Both the position numbers and the translations under genes were made by a program. Below, piece after piece: positions 25,729 through 34,303 of a stretch of DNA of 54,246 bases. Below the pieces are notes generated by a model. The model had not been told where the DNA came from. It saw only the letters and a program-made list of their open reading frames with translations, and searched no databases. The DNA comes from Candidatus Merdivicinus intestinavium (lineage in GTDB: Bacteria > Bacillota > Clostridia > Oscillospirales > Ruminococcaceae): contig DVFM01000102.1 in the NCBI GenBank assembly GCA_018713245.1, forward strand, positions 1 through 54,246, in the 5' to 3' direction. Numbering within the stretch: the first letter of the stretch is position 1; each line of letters starts with the position of its first letter.

Positions 25729-25770
25729 AAAAAAACCGCGCCATCCGTCCGAAGATCATGGCGCAGTTTT
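25729..25770 (-). terminator. Terminator of the GHL10 gene
   Basis: Minus strand hairpin with arms TGCGCCAT/ATGGCGCG and A/T flanks AAAAC...GTTTTTTT, placed 72 bases after the GHL10 stop codon. Confidence 0.85.
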
Positions 25771-25841
25771 GCGTATTCCGCCTGAGAAAGCTCAATTTGC
25801 GTGTAGGCTATCTTGAGAGGGGCTCCCGCCCGGCGCAATTC

Positions 25842-27611
25842 CTACTGAACCCAAAGGGCGCCGGAGGGATAGAAATAGTAATCGGTCCCGTCGATGGTTT
25901 TCCAGCCGTTTGCGGCCATGGCTCCGGAGGAGTCCAGCCAGTACCAGGTGTCGCCCAGCTGGAGCCAGCCCACTTTCATGCCGCCCCAGTTCTGAAGGTA
26001 GTACCAGGTGCTGCCCACCTGCTGCCAGCCGGTAGCCATACCGCCCCAATCCTTGAGGTAGTACCAGCTCCCGTTGTGGAGCAGCCAGCCGGTGGCCATG
26101 CCGCCCCAGCTTTGGAGGTAATACCAGGTATTGCCCACCTGCTGCCAGCCGGTCTGCATCACGCCGGAGGCGTTGAAATAATACCAGGTCCCGTCGGTTT
26201 TCACCCAGCCCGAGGCGGGGGAGTTGTTCACAAGGAATTTCCAGCTGCCGTCGGCGTACTGCGTCCAAAGGCCCGCTCCGTCTTTGGAAGAATACTGGGT
26301 CGTGATGGTCTTGGACGGATCGGTGACAGGCTGAACGGGGTCCGAAGGCTGCTCCGGCTGGTCGGAGCCGGAGGGGGCGGAGGGTTCCGCGGGGGAGGAC
26401 CCGCCCGTCCGGTTGTAGTAATCGGTGTAGAATTCCTCCAGGCCGTCTACAGTCAGAAGGAACTGATAGCGGAAGTGCACTTCGCCGGTGATTTCCGGAA
26501 TCTGGGCGTTTAAGGCAATCTGGTCGGTGATGGCGTCGGTGCCGTGCCAGGGGCTGGAGGCGCTGGAGTTGCCCGCCTTATAGTCGGCCATGCCGATGTA
26601 GAGGTCCACGCCGGTCCCTTTCACCACGTCGGCCCACCAGCGGGCCAGGGTCTCGTAATCCGCCAGGCTGTGGCCGATTTCCCAGTAGATCTGCGGGCAG
26701 ATATAGTCCACCCAGCCTTCCTTCACCCACTTGCGGGTGTCCGCGTAATGGGAGGAATAGGTCTGGTTTCCGTTGGTGTTGGAGCCGCCGGCCATGCTGG
26801 AGGCGTTGGCCCAGATGCCGAAGGGGCTGATGCCGAAAGAGCAGTCGGGGTCCGCCTTGTGGATGGCGGCGTCCAGCTCCTGAACCAGCTTGTTTACATT
26901 GTCCCGCCGCCAGTCGCCGATGTTGGAAAAGCCGCTGCCGTACTGGGCATAGGTGTCGGCGTCGTCAAAGTTGGTGCCGGGATAGAAGTAATCGTCCAGA
27001 TGGATGCCGTCGATGTCATAGTTCTCCACAAGTTCGACGGCGCCGTCCACCACAAGCTGCCGGACTTCCGGAATGCCGGGGTCCAGGTAGTAGTTGCCGT
27101 CGGAATGCTTGACCACCCAGTCCGGATGGAGCAGGGCGGGGTTGTCGGAGGAGAGGGAGTTATAGTCAGCGGAGCCGGACCGGGTCACGCGGTAGGGGTT
27201 GATCCAGGCGTGCAGCTCCATCCCCCGGGCGTGGGCCTCCGTCACCCAGTATTCCAGCGGGTCGAAGCCGTCGGCGGGGGCGACCCCCTGCGCGCCGGTG
27301 AGGTGCTGGCTCCAGGGATAAATTTCCGAGGGGTAAAGGGCGTCGCCGGAGGGGCGCACCTGGAGGATGACGGCGGTCATCCCCATTTTTTTGCAGTTGT
27401 CCAGAATTTCATCCGCCTCGCTTTTGAGCTTGGCAGGGTCGGTGGTCGTGCTGCTGGGGTAGTCCAGGTGATAAATGGTGGAAACCCACACCGCCCGGAA
27501 GTCCTTGGGCGCTGCGCTGGGCGCGTCGGCCGCCGACACCGGCATTGCCCAGAAGGTCAGGGCCATGACCAGCGTGCAGAGCCATGCTGTCATTCGTTTC
27601 AAGTGCTTCAT
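25842..27611 (-). CDS. Secreted GHL10-family glycoside hydrolase-like protein with choline-binding-type repeats
   Basis: This encodes 589 residues. There is a Sec signal peptide (WLCTLVMALTFWAMPVSAADA; cleavage near residue 28), then a GHL10/DUF187 TIM barrel (about 40-365) starting FRAVWVSTIYHLDYPS and containing LHAWINPYRV, IDGIHLDDYFYPG and GWVDYICPQIYWEIGH. A Ser/Pro/Glu linker follows (about 395-430), then six or so CW_binding_1-like repeats (TWYYFNASGVMQTGWQQVG pattern). It is extracellular and probably attached non-covalently to the cell wall. The YngK-like barrel is presumed to act on glycan or peptidoglycan; substrate unknown. It has its own promoter and is convergent with no neighbour. 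Confidence 0.9.
   Translation of the reverse strand: MKHLKRMTAWLCTLVMALTFWAMPVSAADAPSAAPKDFRAVWVSTIYHLDYPSSTTTDPAKLKSEADEILDNCKKMGMTAVILQVRPSGDALYPSEIYPWSQHLTGAQGVAPADGFDPLEYWVTEAHARGMELHAWINPYRVTRSGSADYNSLSSDNPALLHPDWVVKHSDGNYYLDPGIPEVRQLVVDGAVELVENYDIDGIHLDDYFYPGTNFDDADTYAQYGSGFSNIGDWRRDNVNKLVQELDAAIHKADPDCSFGISPFGIWANASSMAGGSNTNGNQTYSSHYADTRKWVKEGWVDYICPQIYWEIGHSLADYETLARWWADVVKGTGVDLYIGMADYKAGNSSASSPWHGTDAITDQIALNAQIPEITGEVHFRYQFLLTVDGLEEFYTDYYNRTGGSSPAEPSAPSGSDQPEQPSDPVQPVTDPSKTITTQYSSKDGAGLWTQYADGSWKFLVNNSPASGWVKTDGTWYYFNASGVMQTGWQQVGNTWYYLQSWGGMATGWLLHNGSWYYLKDWGGMATGWQQVGSTWYYLQNWGGMKVGWLQLGDTWYWLDSSGAMAANGWKTIDGTDYYFYPSGALWVQ
25845..26250 (-). repeat. Tandem CW-binding repeats in the GHL10 protein
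   Basis: Roughly 60-base units encode 20-residue aromatic repeats of the form WYYL-x-GGMATGWxxxG. Three adjacent units share the unusual WGGM core (LQSWGGMATGW, LKDWGGMATGW, LQNWGGMKVGW), pointing to recent internal duplication. Confidence 0.85.
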
Positions 27612-27931
27612 GTTCGTTCCTTTCTGTTGCCGGGGATTTTACTGTGAACAGCTCCAGTATATCACAGTTTTCCCGGGGGTTCAACGGTCTGATTTTGGGA
27701 TTTTTCCCGCTTCTTTAATTATTTAGTAACGTTTCAGCGGTTTTTTGTTGCGCGTTTCCCTTGATTTTGCCAAAAAAATGTGTATAATAAAAAGAGCCGG
27801 CGTCACGGGAAAAGAGAATCCCGCTTTCTCCAGAAAACGACGGCGCGGCTGATTTTGTGACATCCACCCCCTGCCGGCGTGCCATTTTCCGCCGGGCAGG
27901 GAATTTTTCATATAAAGGGGTTTGATAATCT
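27612..27931. promoter_or_regulatory. Divergent promoters for GHL10 and the CDF exporter
   Basis: This 320-base region has no gene. Minus: TTGAAC (27679-27684), 17 bases, TATACT (27656-27661), with TGA extension, for GHL10. Plus: TTGATT (27761-27766), 16 bases, TATAAT (27783-27788) with TG extension, for the CDF gene, giving a roughly 135-base leader (27795-27931). I looked for a Mn riboswitch (yybP-type) in that leader and could not recognise one. Confidence 0.7.
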
Positions 27932-29116
27932 ATGACAAACTTTTTAATCCGGCGCATGGTGAAAGACCCGGACAACCGCTCCGACCCGCAGGTCCGCGCC
28001 CAGTACGGGCGGATGGCCGGGCTGGTGGGCGTCTGCTGCAACCTGCTGCTGGGCGGCGGGAAGATGCTGGCGGGGCTCCTGTTTTCCAGCATCTCCATTC
28101 TGGCCGACGGCGTGAACAACCTCTCCGACGCCGCGTCCTCCGCCGTAACCCTCATCTGCTTCAAGCTCTCCTCCCGCCCGGCGGACAAGGAACACCCCTT
28201 CGGCCATGCGCGGATGGAGTATGTTTCCGGGCTGGTGGTGGCGGTGCTTATTTTGATGGTGGGCTTTAACCTGGCCAGCTCCTCCCTGGAAAAAATCCTG
28301 CATCCGGAGGAAGCGCCCTTCAGCTTTCTTTCGGTGGCAATCCTCGCCGTTTCCATCCTGCTCAAGCTCTGGATGATGTTCTTTAACCGCAGAATCGGCA
28401 GGCTCATCCAGTCCACCGCCCTGGAAGCCTCCGCCATGGACAGCCGCAACGACGTCATTGCCACCTCCGCCGTGCTGGTTTCCGTCCTCGTGGCCCGCTT
28501 CACCGGAATCAATCTGGACGGCGTGATGGGCATGGCCATCGCCCTGTTTATCCTGTGGTCGGGAATCAGCCTCATTCAGGAAACCCTGAGCCCCCTGCTG
28601 GGGGAGGCCCCGGACCGGGACCTGGTGAAGCGGACCATGCAGAAGCTCCGCTCCTACGACGGGGTGCTGGGCATCCACGACCTGATTGTCCACGATTACG
28701 GCCCCGGGCGCTGTTTCGCCACCGTCCATGTGGAGGTGGACGCCAGGGAGGATGTGATGGTGAGCCACGACCTGTGCGACATCATCGAACGGGATTTTGC
28801 CGCCCAGGGAATGAATCTGGTGGTTCACATGGACCCCATCGTCACCGACGACCCGGACCTGAACGCCCTGCGCCGCCGGGTGCTGGAAATCGTCACCGGG
28901 CTGGGGGAGGGGATTACCATGCACGACTTCCGGCTGGTGCGGGGGTATTCCCATCAGAACGTCATCTTTGACATTGTGGTCCCCTCCTCCTGCAAGCGTT
29001 CCGGCGAGGAATTAAAGGCGGAAATCCAGCGGAAGGTGCGGGAGCTGGACCCCGCCGCCAACTACTACACAGTGGTCAATATCGACCGGAATTACACCGA
29101 ACTGAACGGGAATTAA
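27932..29116 (+). CDS. Cation diffusion facilitator exporter, MntE-like
   Basis: This encodes 394 residues with six transmembrane helices and a C-terminal cytoplasmic domain. Aligning PADKEHPFGH with the PADDEHTFGH of YiiP places the transport site at Asn62/Asp66 (ADGVNNLSD) and Asp170/Asp174 (MDSRND). This ND-DD set differs from the DD-HD of zinc exporters and matches the manganese exporter MntE of streptococci, so Mn2+ export is the best guess. The C-terminal extension (from about residue 300) is longer than in FieF. It is transcribed alone, with ddh following from its own promoter. Confidence 0.85.
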   Translation: MTNFLIRRMVKDPDNRSDPQVRAQYGRMAGLVGVCCNLLLGGGKMLAGLLFSSISILADGVNNLSDAASSAVTLICFKLSSRPADKEHPFGHARMEYVSGLVVAVLILMVGFNLASSSLEKILHPEEAPFSFLSVAILAVSILLKLWMMFFNRRIGRLIQSTALEASAMDSRNDVIATSAVLVSVLVARFTGINLDGVMGMAIALFILWSGISLIQETLSPLLGEAPDRDLVKRTMQKLRSYDGVLGIHDLIVHDYGPGRCFATVHVEVDAREDVMVSHDLCDIIERDFAAQGMNLVVHMDPIVTDDPDLNALRRRVLEIVTGLGEGITMHDFRLVRGYSHQNVIFDIVVPSSCKRSGEELKAEIQRKVRELDPAANYYTVVNIDRNYTELNGN

Positions 29117-29142
29117 CGAATGTGAACTTTTTGGGCTTTTCC

Positions 29143-29171
29143 TTGACGCGCGGCGTTTTTTTTAGTATAAT
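29143..29171 (+). promoter_or_regulatory. Promoter of ddh
   Basis: TTGACG (29143-29148), 17 bases, TATAAT (29166-29171): near-consensus. Confidence 0.88.
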
Positions 29172-29207
29172 AAAAAGCGGCAATCTTGACAGAAAGAAGG
29201 AGTTTTG

Positions 29208-30104
29208 ATGATGAAAGCAGCAATTGTCGGCTACGGCAATATCGGCCATTATGTTCTGGAGGCGATCGAGGCGTCCGGCGACATGGAGTGCGTGGGCATC
29301 GTCCGCCGGAACCCGGACGGAGAGCAGCCCCGGGAACTGGCCGGCTATGAAGTAAAGGCGTCCCTTTCGGAGCTTTCCGTGAAGCCGGACGTGGCCATCC
29401 TTGCCACCCCCACCCGTTCGGTGGAAAAATACGCCCTGGAGGCGCTGGCGCTGGGAATTTCCACCGCCGACAGCTTTGACATCCACGGCCAGATCTGGGA
29501 CCTGCGCTGCACGCTGGACAAGGCGGCCAAGGAGAACGGCTGCGTTTCCGTGATCTCCGCCGGCTGGGACCCCGGCTCCGACTCGGTGGTCCGCACGCTT
29601 TTGCAGGCCTGCGCCCCCAAGGGCCTGACCTACACCAACTTCGGCCCCGGCATGAGCATGGGCCACACCGTCGCCGTCAAGGCCATTGAAGGGGTGAAGC
29701 ACGCCCTCTCCATGACCATCCCGCTGGGCACCTCCGTTCACCGCCGCATGGTTTACGTGGAGCTGGAGGACGGCCACACCCTGGAGGAAGTCACCGCCAA
29801 AATCAAGGCGGACCCCTATTTCGCCAGCGATGAGACCCACGTTATCCAGGTGGACAGCGTGGACGAGGTCATCGACATGGGCCACGGCGTCAACCTCACC
29901 CGCAAGGGCGTTTCCGGCAAAACCCAGAACCAGCTCTTTGAGTTTGACATGAAGATCAACAATCCCGCCCTCACCGGCCAGGTTCTGGTGGCGGCCGCCC
30001 GCGCCGCCCTGCGCCAGCGCCCCGGCGCCTACACCCTGCCGGAAATCCCGGTGATGGACCTGCTGGAAGGGGACCGCGAAACCCTCGTCCGTCATCTGGT
30101 ATAA
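29208..30104 (+). CDS. ddh: meso-Diaminopimelate D-dehydrogenase
   Basis: This encodes 298 residues; the Rossmann motif MKAAIVGYGNIGHYVLEAI is at the N-terminus. Further family stretches are LATPTRSVEKYALEAL, DSFDIHGQIWDL, SAGWDPGSDSVVR and GPGMSMGHTVAVKAIEGVKHA. The enzyme makes meso-diaminopimelate from tetrahydrodipicolinate, ammonia and NADPH in one step, for lysine and peptidoglycan synthesis. RBS AAGAAGGAG; either of two adjacent ATG codons (29208 or 29211) could start. The small nucleotidyltransferase gene follows after 15 bases. Confidence 0.94.
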   Translation: MMKAAIVGYGNIGHYVLEAIEASGDMECVGIVRRNPDGEQPRELAGYEVKASLSELSVKPDVAILATPTRSVEKYALEALALGISTADSFDIHGQIWDLRCTLDKAAKENGCVSVISAGWDPGSDSVVRTLLQACAPKGLTYTNFGPGMSMGHTVAVKAIEGVKHALSMTIPLGTSVHRRMVYVELEDGHTLEEVTAKIKADPYFASDETHVIQVDSVDEVIDMGHGVNLTRKGVSGKTQNQLFEFDMKINNPALTGQVLVAAARAALRQRPGAYTLPEIPVMDLLEGDRETLVRHLV

Positions 30105-30119
30105 AAGGGGGCGGACGCC

Positions 30120-30512
30120 GTGAAGGCGGAAGAATTCCTGGAAAAGGCCGCGCAATGGGCCGCCGGTGAACCGGCTGTCCTGGCGCTGGTCCTGGTGGGT
30201 TCCTGGGCCAGGGGGGAGAACCGCCCGGATTCCGATATGGACCTGGTGATTCTCACCGACGAAAAGGAGAAATTCCTGAACGGCGGGGAGTATTTCGGCC
30301 GGTTCGGCGATATCCTGCGGCAGAATGTGGAGTATTACGGCCGGTGCACCTCCGTCCGCGTGTTTTACGACGGCGGCCGGGAGGTGGAATTCGGCCTGGT
30401 GGACGGCGGATGGGCAAGTTTGCCGCTGGATGCCGGCACCCGCCGCGTCCTGACCGACGGTTACCGCGTTTTGGTGGATAAGAGTCATATTTTTGACGAA
30501 ATCGAGCTGTAA
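30120..30512 (+). CDS. Small nucleotidyltransferase-domain protein
   Basis: This encodes 130 residues from GTG. The Pol-beta-type nucleotidyltransferase signature is VGSWARGENRPDSDMDLVIL (residues 26-45; G-S-x10-D-x-D). The domain stands alone, without the alpha-helical half of aminoglycoside adenylyltransferases and without an adjacent HEPN gene, so it is not an obvious MNT-HEPN toxin-antitoxin. A further Asp/Glu-containing strand (GGREVEFGLVDGGW) could supply the third carboxylate. It is probably co-transcribed with ddh. The substrate is unknown. Confidence 0.8.
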   Translation: MKAEEFLEKAAQWAAGEPAVLALVLVGSWARGENRPDSDMDLVILTDEKEKFLNGGEYFGRFGDILRQNVEYYGRCTSVRVFYDGGREVEFGLVDGGWASLPLDAGTRRVLTDGYRVLVDKSHIFDEIEL

Positions 30513-30565
30513 ACCGTAAAAAACGCCGGAATTTTCCCTCGGACAAGACAATTTCCGGAAATCCC

Positions 30566-30594
30566 TTGCAAAATCCTTGAAAATGTGATATCCT
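30566..30594 (+). promoter_or_regulatory. rplS promoter
   Basis: TTGCAA (30566-30571), 17 bases, TATCCT (30589-30594) with TGA extension. Confidence 0.65.
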
Positions 30595-30600
30595 ATACTA

Positions 30601-30747
30601 GATATTGTTCCGCCCTTCGGCATTGCCGGGGTGGGGATTAATGTTCAACTACATTAAGGCGGGCAGTCCTCTGCACGGACCGAAACGGTCCTGGAACCCA
30701 GCGGAAAATTCCGCGTGTACGAATGTCTGAAAATTTAGGAGGAAGAA
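30601..30747 (+). promoter_or_regulatory. Structured rplS (L19) leader
   Basis: The roughly 145-base untranslated region ahead of rplS contains several pairings, including GGACCGAAACGGTCC and GCGGAAAATTCCGCG. Its position and length resemble the L19 ribosomal-protein leader of Firmicutes, which is thought to allow L19 to control its own synthesis. I assign it on position and visible stems; a covariance search would be needed to confirm the family. Confidence 0.6.
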
Positions 30748-30748
30748 A

Positions 30749-31090
30749 ATGGACGCATTAAAACTCATCAGCCAGTCCAGCATGAAAGCTGACAAACCGG
30801 AGCTCCAGGTCGGCGACTACGTCAAAGTTTCCGTGAAGATCCGCGAAGGAGACAAGGAAAGAATCCAGATGTTTGAGGGCACTGTTATCGCCCTGAAGCA
30901 CGGCGGCATTTCCGAAACCTTTACCGTCCGCCGCGTGGCCTACGGCTGCGGCGTGGAGCGTGTGTTCCCGGTTCATTCCCCCAACGTTGTTGCGGTGGAT
31001 GTTGTCCGTCACGGCCGCGTCAGAAGAGCGAAGCTCTACTACCTGCGCAACCGGGTCGGCAAAGCCGCGAGAATCAAAGAGAAAATCTAA
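30749..31090 (+). CDS. rplS: 50S ribosomal protein L19
   Basis: This 113-residue protein lies at the 30S-50S interface of the ribosome. It is the expected length, with the family core [40 protein letters not shown] and [20 protein letters not shown], then [30 protein letters not shown]. It precedes two signal peptidase genes, rbgA and rnhB, a common Firmicutes order, though a terminator separates it from them. Confidence 0.98.
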   Translation: MDALKLISQSSMKADKPELQVGDYVKVSVKIREGDKERIQMFEGTVIALKHGGISETFTVRRVAYGCGVERVFPVHSPNVVAVDVVRHGRVRRAKLYYLRNRVGKAARIKEKI

Positions 31091-31110
31091 AACCAGGCGA
31101 GCAGTGCGGA

Positions 31111-31136
31111 AAGGGACGGGTAACGTCCCTTTTTGT
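31111..31136 (+). terminator. rplS terminator
   Basis: AGGGACG/CGTCCCT stem followed by TTTTTG. Confidence 0.85.
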
Positions 31137-31168
31137 GCTATTTGAGCATTTTTAAAGGGGGCAGGCGC

Positions 31169-31795
31169 ATGGAACATCATTCGGACCGGGAAATCGATGA
31201 GATTCTGGCGGATTTGCAGCGGATGGAGAAAATTCCGGCCGCGTCCCCCTCTCTGCCGGAGCAGACGGGCCGGAGGGGAAGCTGGAAACGGGAGCTTGCC
31301 GTCTGGCTCGGGTCCATGGCGGCGGCGCTGGCTGTCACCTTCCTGATTTTCGGCGTGGTGTTCCGCTTTGTCCTGGTGGACGGGAGTTCCATGGAGCCGA
31401 CCCTTTCGGACGGCGACCATCTGATGATGCTCTGCGTCGGCTGCACCCCCGAGACGGGCGATGTGGTCATCCTTTCGGACGAAACGGGGCTGGGCGTGCC
31501 GCTGATTAAGCGGGTGATTGCCACCGGCGGCCAGACGGTTTCGGTGACGGAGGACGGCGTTTCGGTGGACGGGGAGCACCTGTATGAACCCTATGCGGTG
31601 GAGCAGATGCGGGAGTTCGGGGACTACGACTACCCGTTTCAGGTGCCGGAAGGAAAAATTTTTGTCATGGGAGACAACCGCAATCATTCCACCGACAGCC
31701 GCTCCGCCAAGGTGGGGCTGGTGGACGAATCGGAGGTCCTGGGAGAGGCGTTTTTCCGCCTGTATCCTTTTCACAAATTCGGTCCGGTGGAATAG
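31169..31795 (+). CDS. lepB: Signal peptidase I (first copy)
   Basis: This 208-residue membrane serine-lysine protease removes Sec signal peptides outside the membrane. A 42-residue charged N-terminal extension precedes one transmembrane helix (VWLGSMAAALAVTFLIFGVV). The catalytic Ser74 is in SSMEPTL and Lys114 in PLIKRVIATGG; VMGDNRNHSTDSR completes the family signature. ATG 31169 follows AAAGGGGG. The paralogue lies 31 bases downstream. Confidence 0.95.
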   Translation: MEHHSDREIDEILADLQRMEKIPAASPSLPEQTGRRGSWKRELAVWLGSMAAALAVTFLIFGVVFRFVLVDGSSMEPTLSDGDHLMMLCVGCTPETGDVVILSDETGLGVPLIKRVIATGGQTVSVTEDGVSVDGEHLYEPYAVEQMREFGDYDYPFQVPEGKIFVMGDNRNHSTDSRSAKVGLVDESEVLGEAFFRLYPFHKFGPVE

Positions 31796-31826
31796 GCCGG
31801 CAGCTTTGATATAAAGGAGATGCGAT

Positions 31827-32411
31827 ATGCCAGATATGGAGAATGTTTCCGCTGCGGAACAGAAGGACGCGCAGAAGGAACCGTTTAACTTGAAGAAAGA
31901 GCTGTGGGAATGGGCAAAAGCCATCCTGTTTGCAGCCGTCATCGTTTTCATCGTGTTCCGGTTCATCATTCAGGTGGTGACGGTCAACGGCGTTTCCATG
32001 GAGCCGACGCTGGAGGGCGGGGACCGGCTGATTATCTCCAACCTGTTCTACACGCCGGCCGCGGGGGACATTGTGGTGCTGTCCGATGAAACGGGGCTGG
32101 ACGAAGCCCTCATCAAGCGCATCATCGCCCTGCCGGGCCAGACGGTGGACATCAATGAAAACGGCGAGGTGCTGGTGGACGGCAAGGTCCTTTCCGAGCC
32201 CTATATTGCGGAACGCATCGACGAAAACCACCGCGGAGACATGACCTACCCCCTGACCGTCCCGGAAGATTCGGTGTTTGTCATGGGGGACAACCGCAAC
32301 CATTCCACCGACAGCCGGGATTCCCAGGTGGGACTGGTGGATGAAGGCGAAATTTTGGGGCGGGTGATTTTCCGGCTGCTGCCCTTAAGCAAAATCGGGC
32401 CGGTTGACTGA
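31827..32411 (+). CDS. lepB: Signal peptidase I (second copy)
   Basis: This 194-residue paralogue of the preceding protein has one N-terminal transmembrane helix (AILFAAVIVFIVFRFIIQVV), Ser57 in VSMEPTL, Lys97 in ALIKRIIALPG, and VMGDNRNHSTDSR. The N-terminal extension is shorter than in the first copy. The C-terminal halves are very similar, pointing to tandem duplication followed by divergence. The RBS is AAAGGAG. It is 18 bases from rbgA and probably in the same transcript. Confidence 0.96.
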   Translation: MPDMENVSAAEQKDAQKEPFNLKKELWEWAKAILFAAVIVFIVFRFIIQVVTVNGVSMEPTLEGGDRLIISNLFYTPAAGDIVVLSDETGLDEALIKRIIALPGQTVDINENGEVLVDGKVLSEPYIAERIDENHRGDMTYPLTVPEDSVFVMGDNRNHSTDSRDSQVGLVDEGEILGRVIFRLLPLSKIGPVD

Positions 32412-32429
32412 CGCGGAAAGGAGGAGCCC

Positions 32430-33314
32430 ATGGCACAGACACCCAATATTCAGTGGTTTCCCGGCCACATGGCCAAAACCCGCCGCCTGATTCAGGAACA
32501 GGTGAAGATGGTGGACCTGGTGGCGGAGCTGGCGGACGCCCGCATCCCCCAGAGCTCCCGGAACCCGGAGCTGCCCAAATGGATCGGCGACAAGCGGCGG
32601 CTGCTCATCCTCAATAAGAGCGATGCAGCCGACCCGGACCTCACCGCCCGGTGGCTGCGGTATTACCGGGAAAGCGGACTCCCCGCCATCGCGGTGGACG
32701 CCCGCAGCGGCAAGGGGGTCAACCAGTTCCTGCCCGCCGTGCGGGAAATCCTGGCCGACGTGATTGCCCGGCGGCAGGAAAAGGGGATGGTGGGAAGGCC
32801 CATCCGGATGATGATTGTGGGCATTCCCAACGTGGGGAAATCCTCCTTTATCAACCGCCTGGCCGGCGGACGCCGCGCCAAGGTGGAGGACCGCCCCGGC
32901 GTCACGGTGGATAAACAGTGGATTTCCGTGGCGAAGGATGTGGACCTGATGGATACGCCCGGCGTCCTCTGGCCCAAATTCGAGGACCCTTCCGTCGGCG
33001 AAAAGCTGGCCTTTACCGGCGCGGTGAAGGACCAGGTGCTGGATGTGGAGCTGCTTGCCATGCGGCTGCTGGGATGGCTCCGGGAGGAATACCCGGCGCT
33101 GCTTGCCCGGTATAAGCTGGCTCCCGCCGACCTGGAGGGGCGGGAGGAGTATGAGCTGCTGGAGCTGGCGGGCCGCCGGCGCGGGATGCTCATCAGCGGC
33201 GGAGAGGTGGACACCCTCCGGGCCGCCGCCATGATTCTGGACGAATACCGCGGCGGAAAGCTGGGCCGCCTGTCGCTGGAAGCGCCGCCGCGGAAGGGAG
33301 GGGAGCAGCCGTGA
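32430..33314 (+). CDS. rbgA: Ribosome biogenesis GTPase RbgA/YlqF
   Basis: This 294-residue GTPase assists late 50S subunit assembly. It has a circularly permuted G domain: G4 NKSD (62-65) comes before G1 GIPNVGKSS (about 129-137) and G3 DTPG. The N-terminal [11 protein letters not shown] and C-terminal ANTAR-like helical region are as in the family. RBS AAAGGAGGAG. It overlaps the next gene by four bases (GTGA), which implies coupled translation with the RNase HII-YraN fusion. Confidence 0.96.
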   Translation: MAQTPNIQWFPGHMAKTRRLIQEQVKMVDLVAELADARIPQSSRNPELPKWIGDKRRLLILNKSDAADPDLTARWLRYYRESGLPAIAVDARSGKGVNQFLPAVREILADVIARRQEKGMVGRPIRMMIVGIPNVGKSSFINRLAGGRRAKVEDRPGVTVDKQWISVAKDVDLMDTPGVLWPKFEDPSVGEKLAFTGAVKDQVLDVELLAMRLLGWLREEYPALLARYKLAPADLEGREEYELLELAGRRRGMLISGGEVDTLRAAAMILDEYRGGKLGRLSLEAPPRKGGEQP

Positions 33315-34303
33315 CCCTCTATGAATACGACCGTTCCCTCGGCCTTCCGCCCTTCTGCGGCGTGGACGAGGCGGGGCGGGGGCCGCTGGCCGGGGATGTG
33401 TACGCGGCGGCGGTGATCCTGCCGCTGGACGAGGAAATTCCCGGCATCAATGATTCCAAAAAGCTCACGTCAAAAAAGCGGGACGCCCTCTTTGACGTGA
33501 TTCTGGAAAAAGCCGTCGCCGCCAGCATCGCTTCCGCTTCGGTGGAGGAGATTGACCGGCTGAACATCCTGGAGGCCACCTTTCTCGCCATGAGCAGGGC
33601 GGTGGAGGGGCTCGCTGTCCGGCCGGCGCTGGCGCTGGTGGACGGCAACCGCAACCCCCGGCTTTCCGTCCCCTCCCGCTGCATTGTGAAGGGGGACGGC
33701 ACATCGGCCTCCGTTGCGGCGGCCTCCATCCTGGCCAAGGTTGCCCGGGACCGGAGCATGGAGGAGCTGGCCCGCGCCTACCCTCAGTATGCTTTTGAGC
33801 AGCATAAGGGGTACGGCACCAAGCTGCACTATGCCCGTCTGGATGAATACGGCGCTTCCCCGGTTCACAGGCTGACCTTCCTTCGGAAATATTTCGCCGA
33901 AAAGGGCGGAATCCCCCTGGAGCACGGCCGGATGGGGGAGGATGCGGCCGCGGCGCAGCTGGAAAAGGAAGGCTACGCCATCCGGGAGCGGAATTACCGC
34001 TGCCCCGGCGGCGAAATCGATATTATCGCCCAAAAGGACGGCTTTCTCGCTTTCTGCGAGGTGAAGGCGCGGCTTCCGGACGGGATTCCCCCGCGGGAGG
34101 CCGTGACGGCCGCCAAGCAGAACCGCCTGATCCGGGCGGCCCTTACTTACCTTTCGGAGCATCCGTCGGAGCTTCAGCCCCGATTTGATGTGATAGAAGT
34201 GGTTTTATCCCCGTCGGACGGCAGAGCTGCCGGGATCGAGCATCTGCCCGGCGCCTTTGTCCCTGACAAAAGAAATGGAGGCATGGATTATGCGGCATTT
34301 TGA
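33311..34303 (+). CDS. rnhB: Ribonuclease HII fused to a YraN-family (UPF0102) nuclease-like domain
   Basis: One 330-residue frame. Residues 1-195 are RNase [17 protein letters not shown] (17-30; Asp19, Glu20), [17 protein letters not shown] (Asp111), [10 protein letters not shown], and HKGYGT. It removes RNA from RNA-DNA hybrids and single ribonucleotides. Residues 203-325 are a complete YraN domain: [40 protein letters not shown] and VKARLPDG, a restriction-endonuclease-like fold with the D/E-x-K core. In most bacteria rnhB and yraN are separate neighbouring genes; here there is no stop between them. The start is GTG 33311, overlapping the rbgA stop. Confidence 0.94.
   Translation: MTLYEYDRSLGLPPFCGVDEAGRGPLAGDVYAAAVILPLDEEIPGINDSKKLTSKKRDALFDVILEKAVAASIASASVEEIDRLNILEATFLAMSRAVEGLAVRPALALVDGNRNPRLSVPSRCIVKGDGTSASVAAASILAKVARDRSMEELARAYPQYAFEQHKGYGTKLHYARLDEYGASPVHRLTFLRKYFAEKGGIPLEHGRMGEDAAAAQLEKEGYAIRERNYRCPGGEIDIIAQKDGFLAFCEVKARLPDGIPPREAVTAAKQNRLIRAALTYLSEHPSELQPRFDVIEVVLSPSDGRAAGIEHLPGAFVPDKRNGGMDYAAF

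Noticed and set aside
25845-26250. Possible CRISPR-like repeat array
   Set aside because: Repeats of about 60 bases have no unique spacers and translate in frame to wall-binding repeats.
24171-26513. Long plus-strand frame opposite sulfatase and GHL10
   Set aside because: It crosses a terminator and two real minus-strand genes, has biased composition and no family motif: a mirror frame caused by high GC.
30120-30512. MNT antitoxin of a HEPN-MNT pair
   Set aside because: No HEPN gene is adjacent; the neighbours are ddh and rplS.
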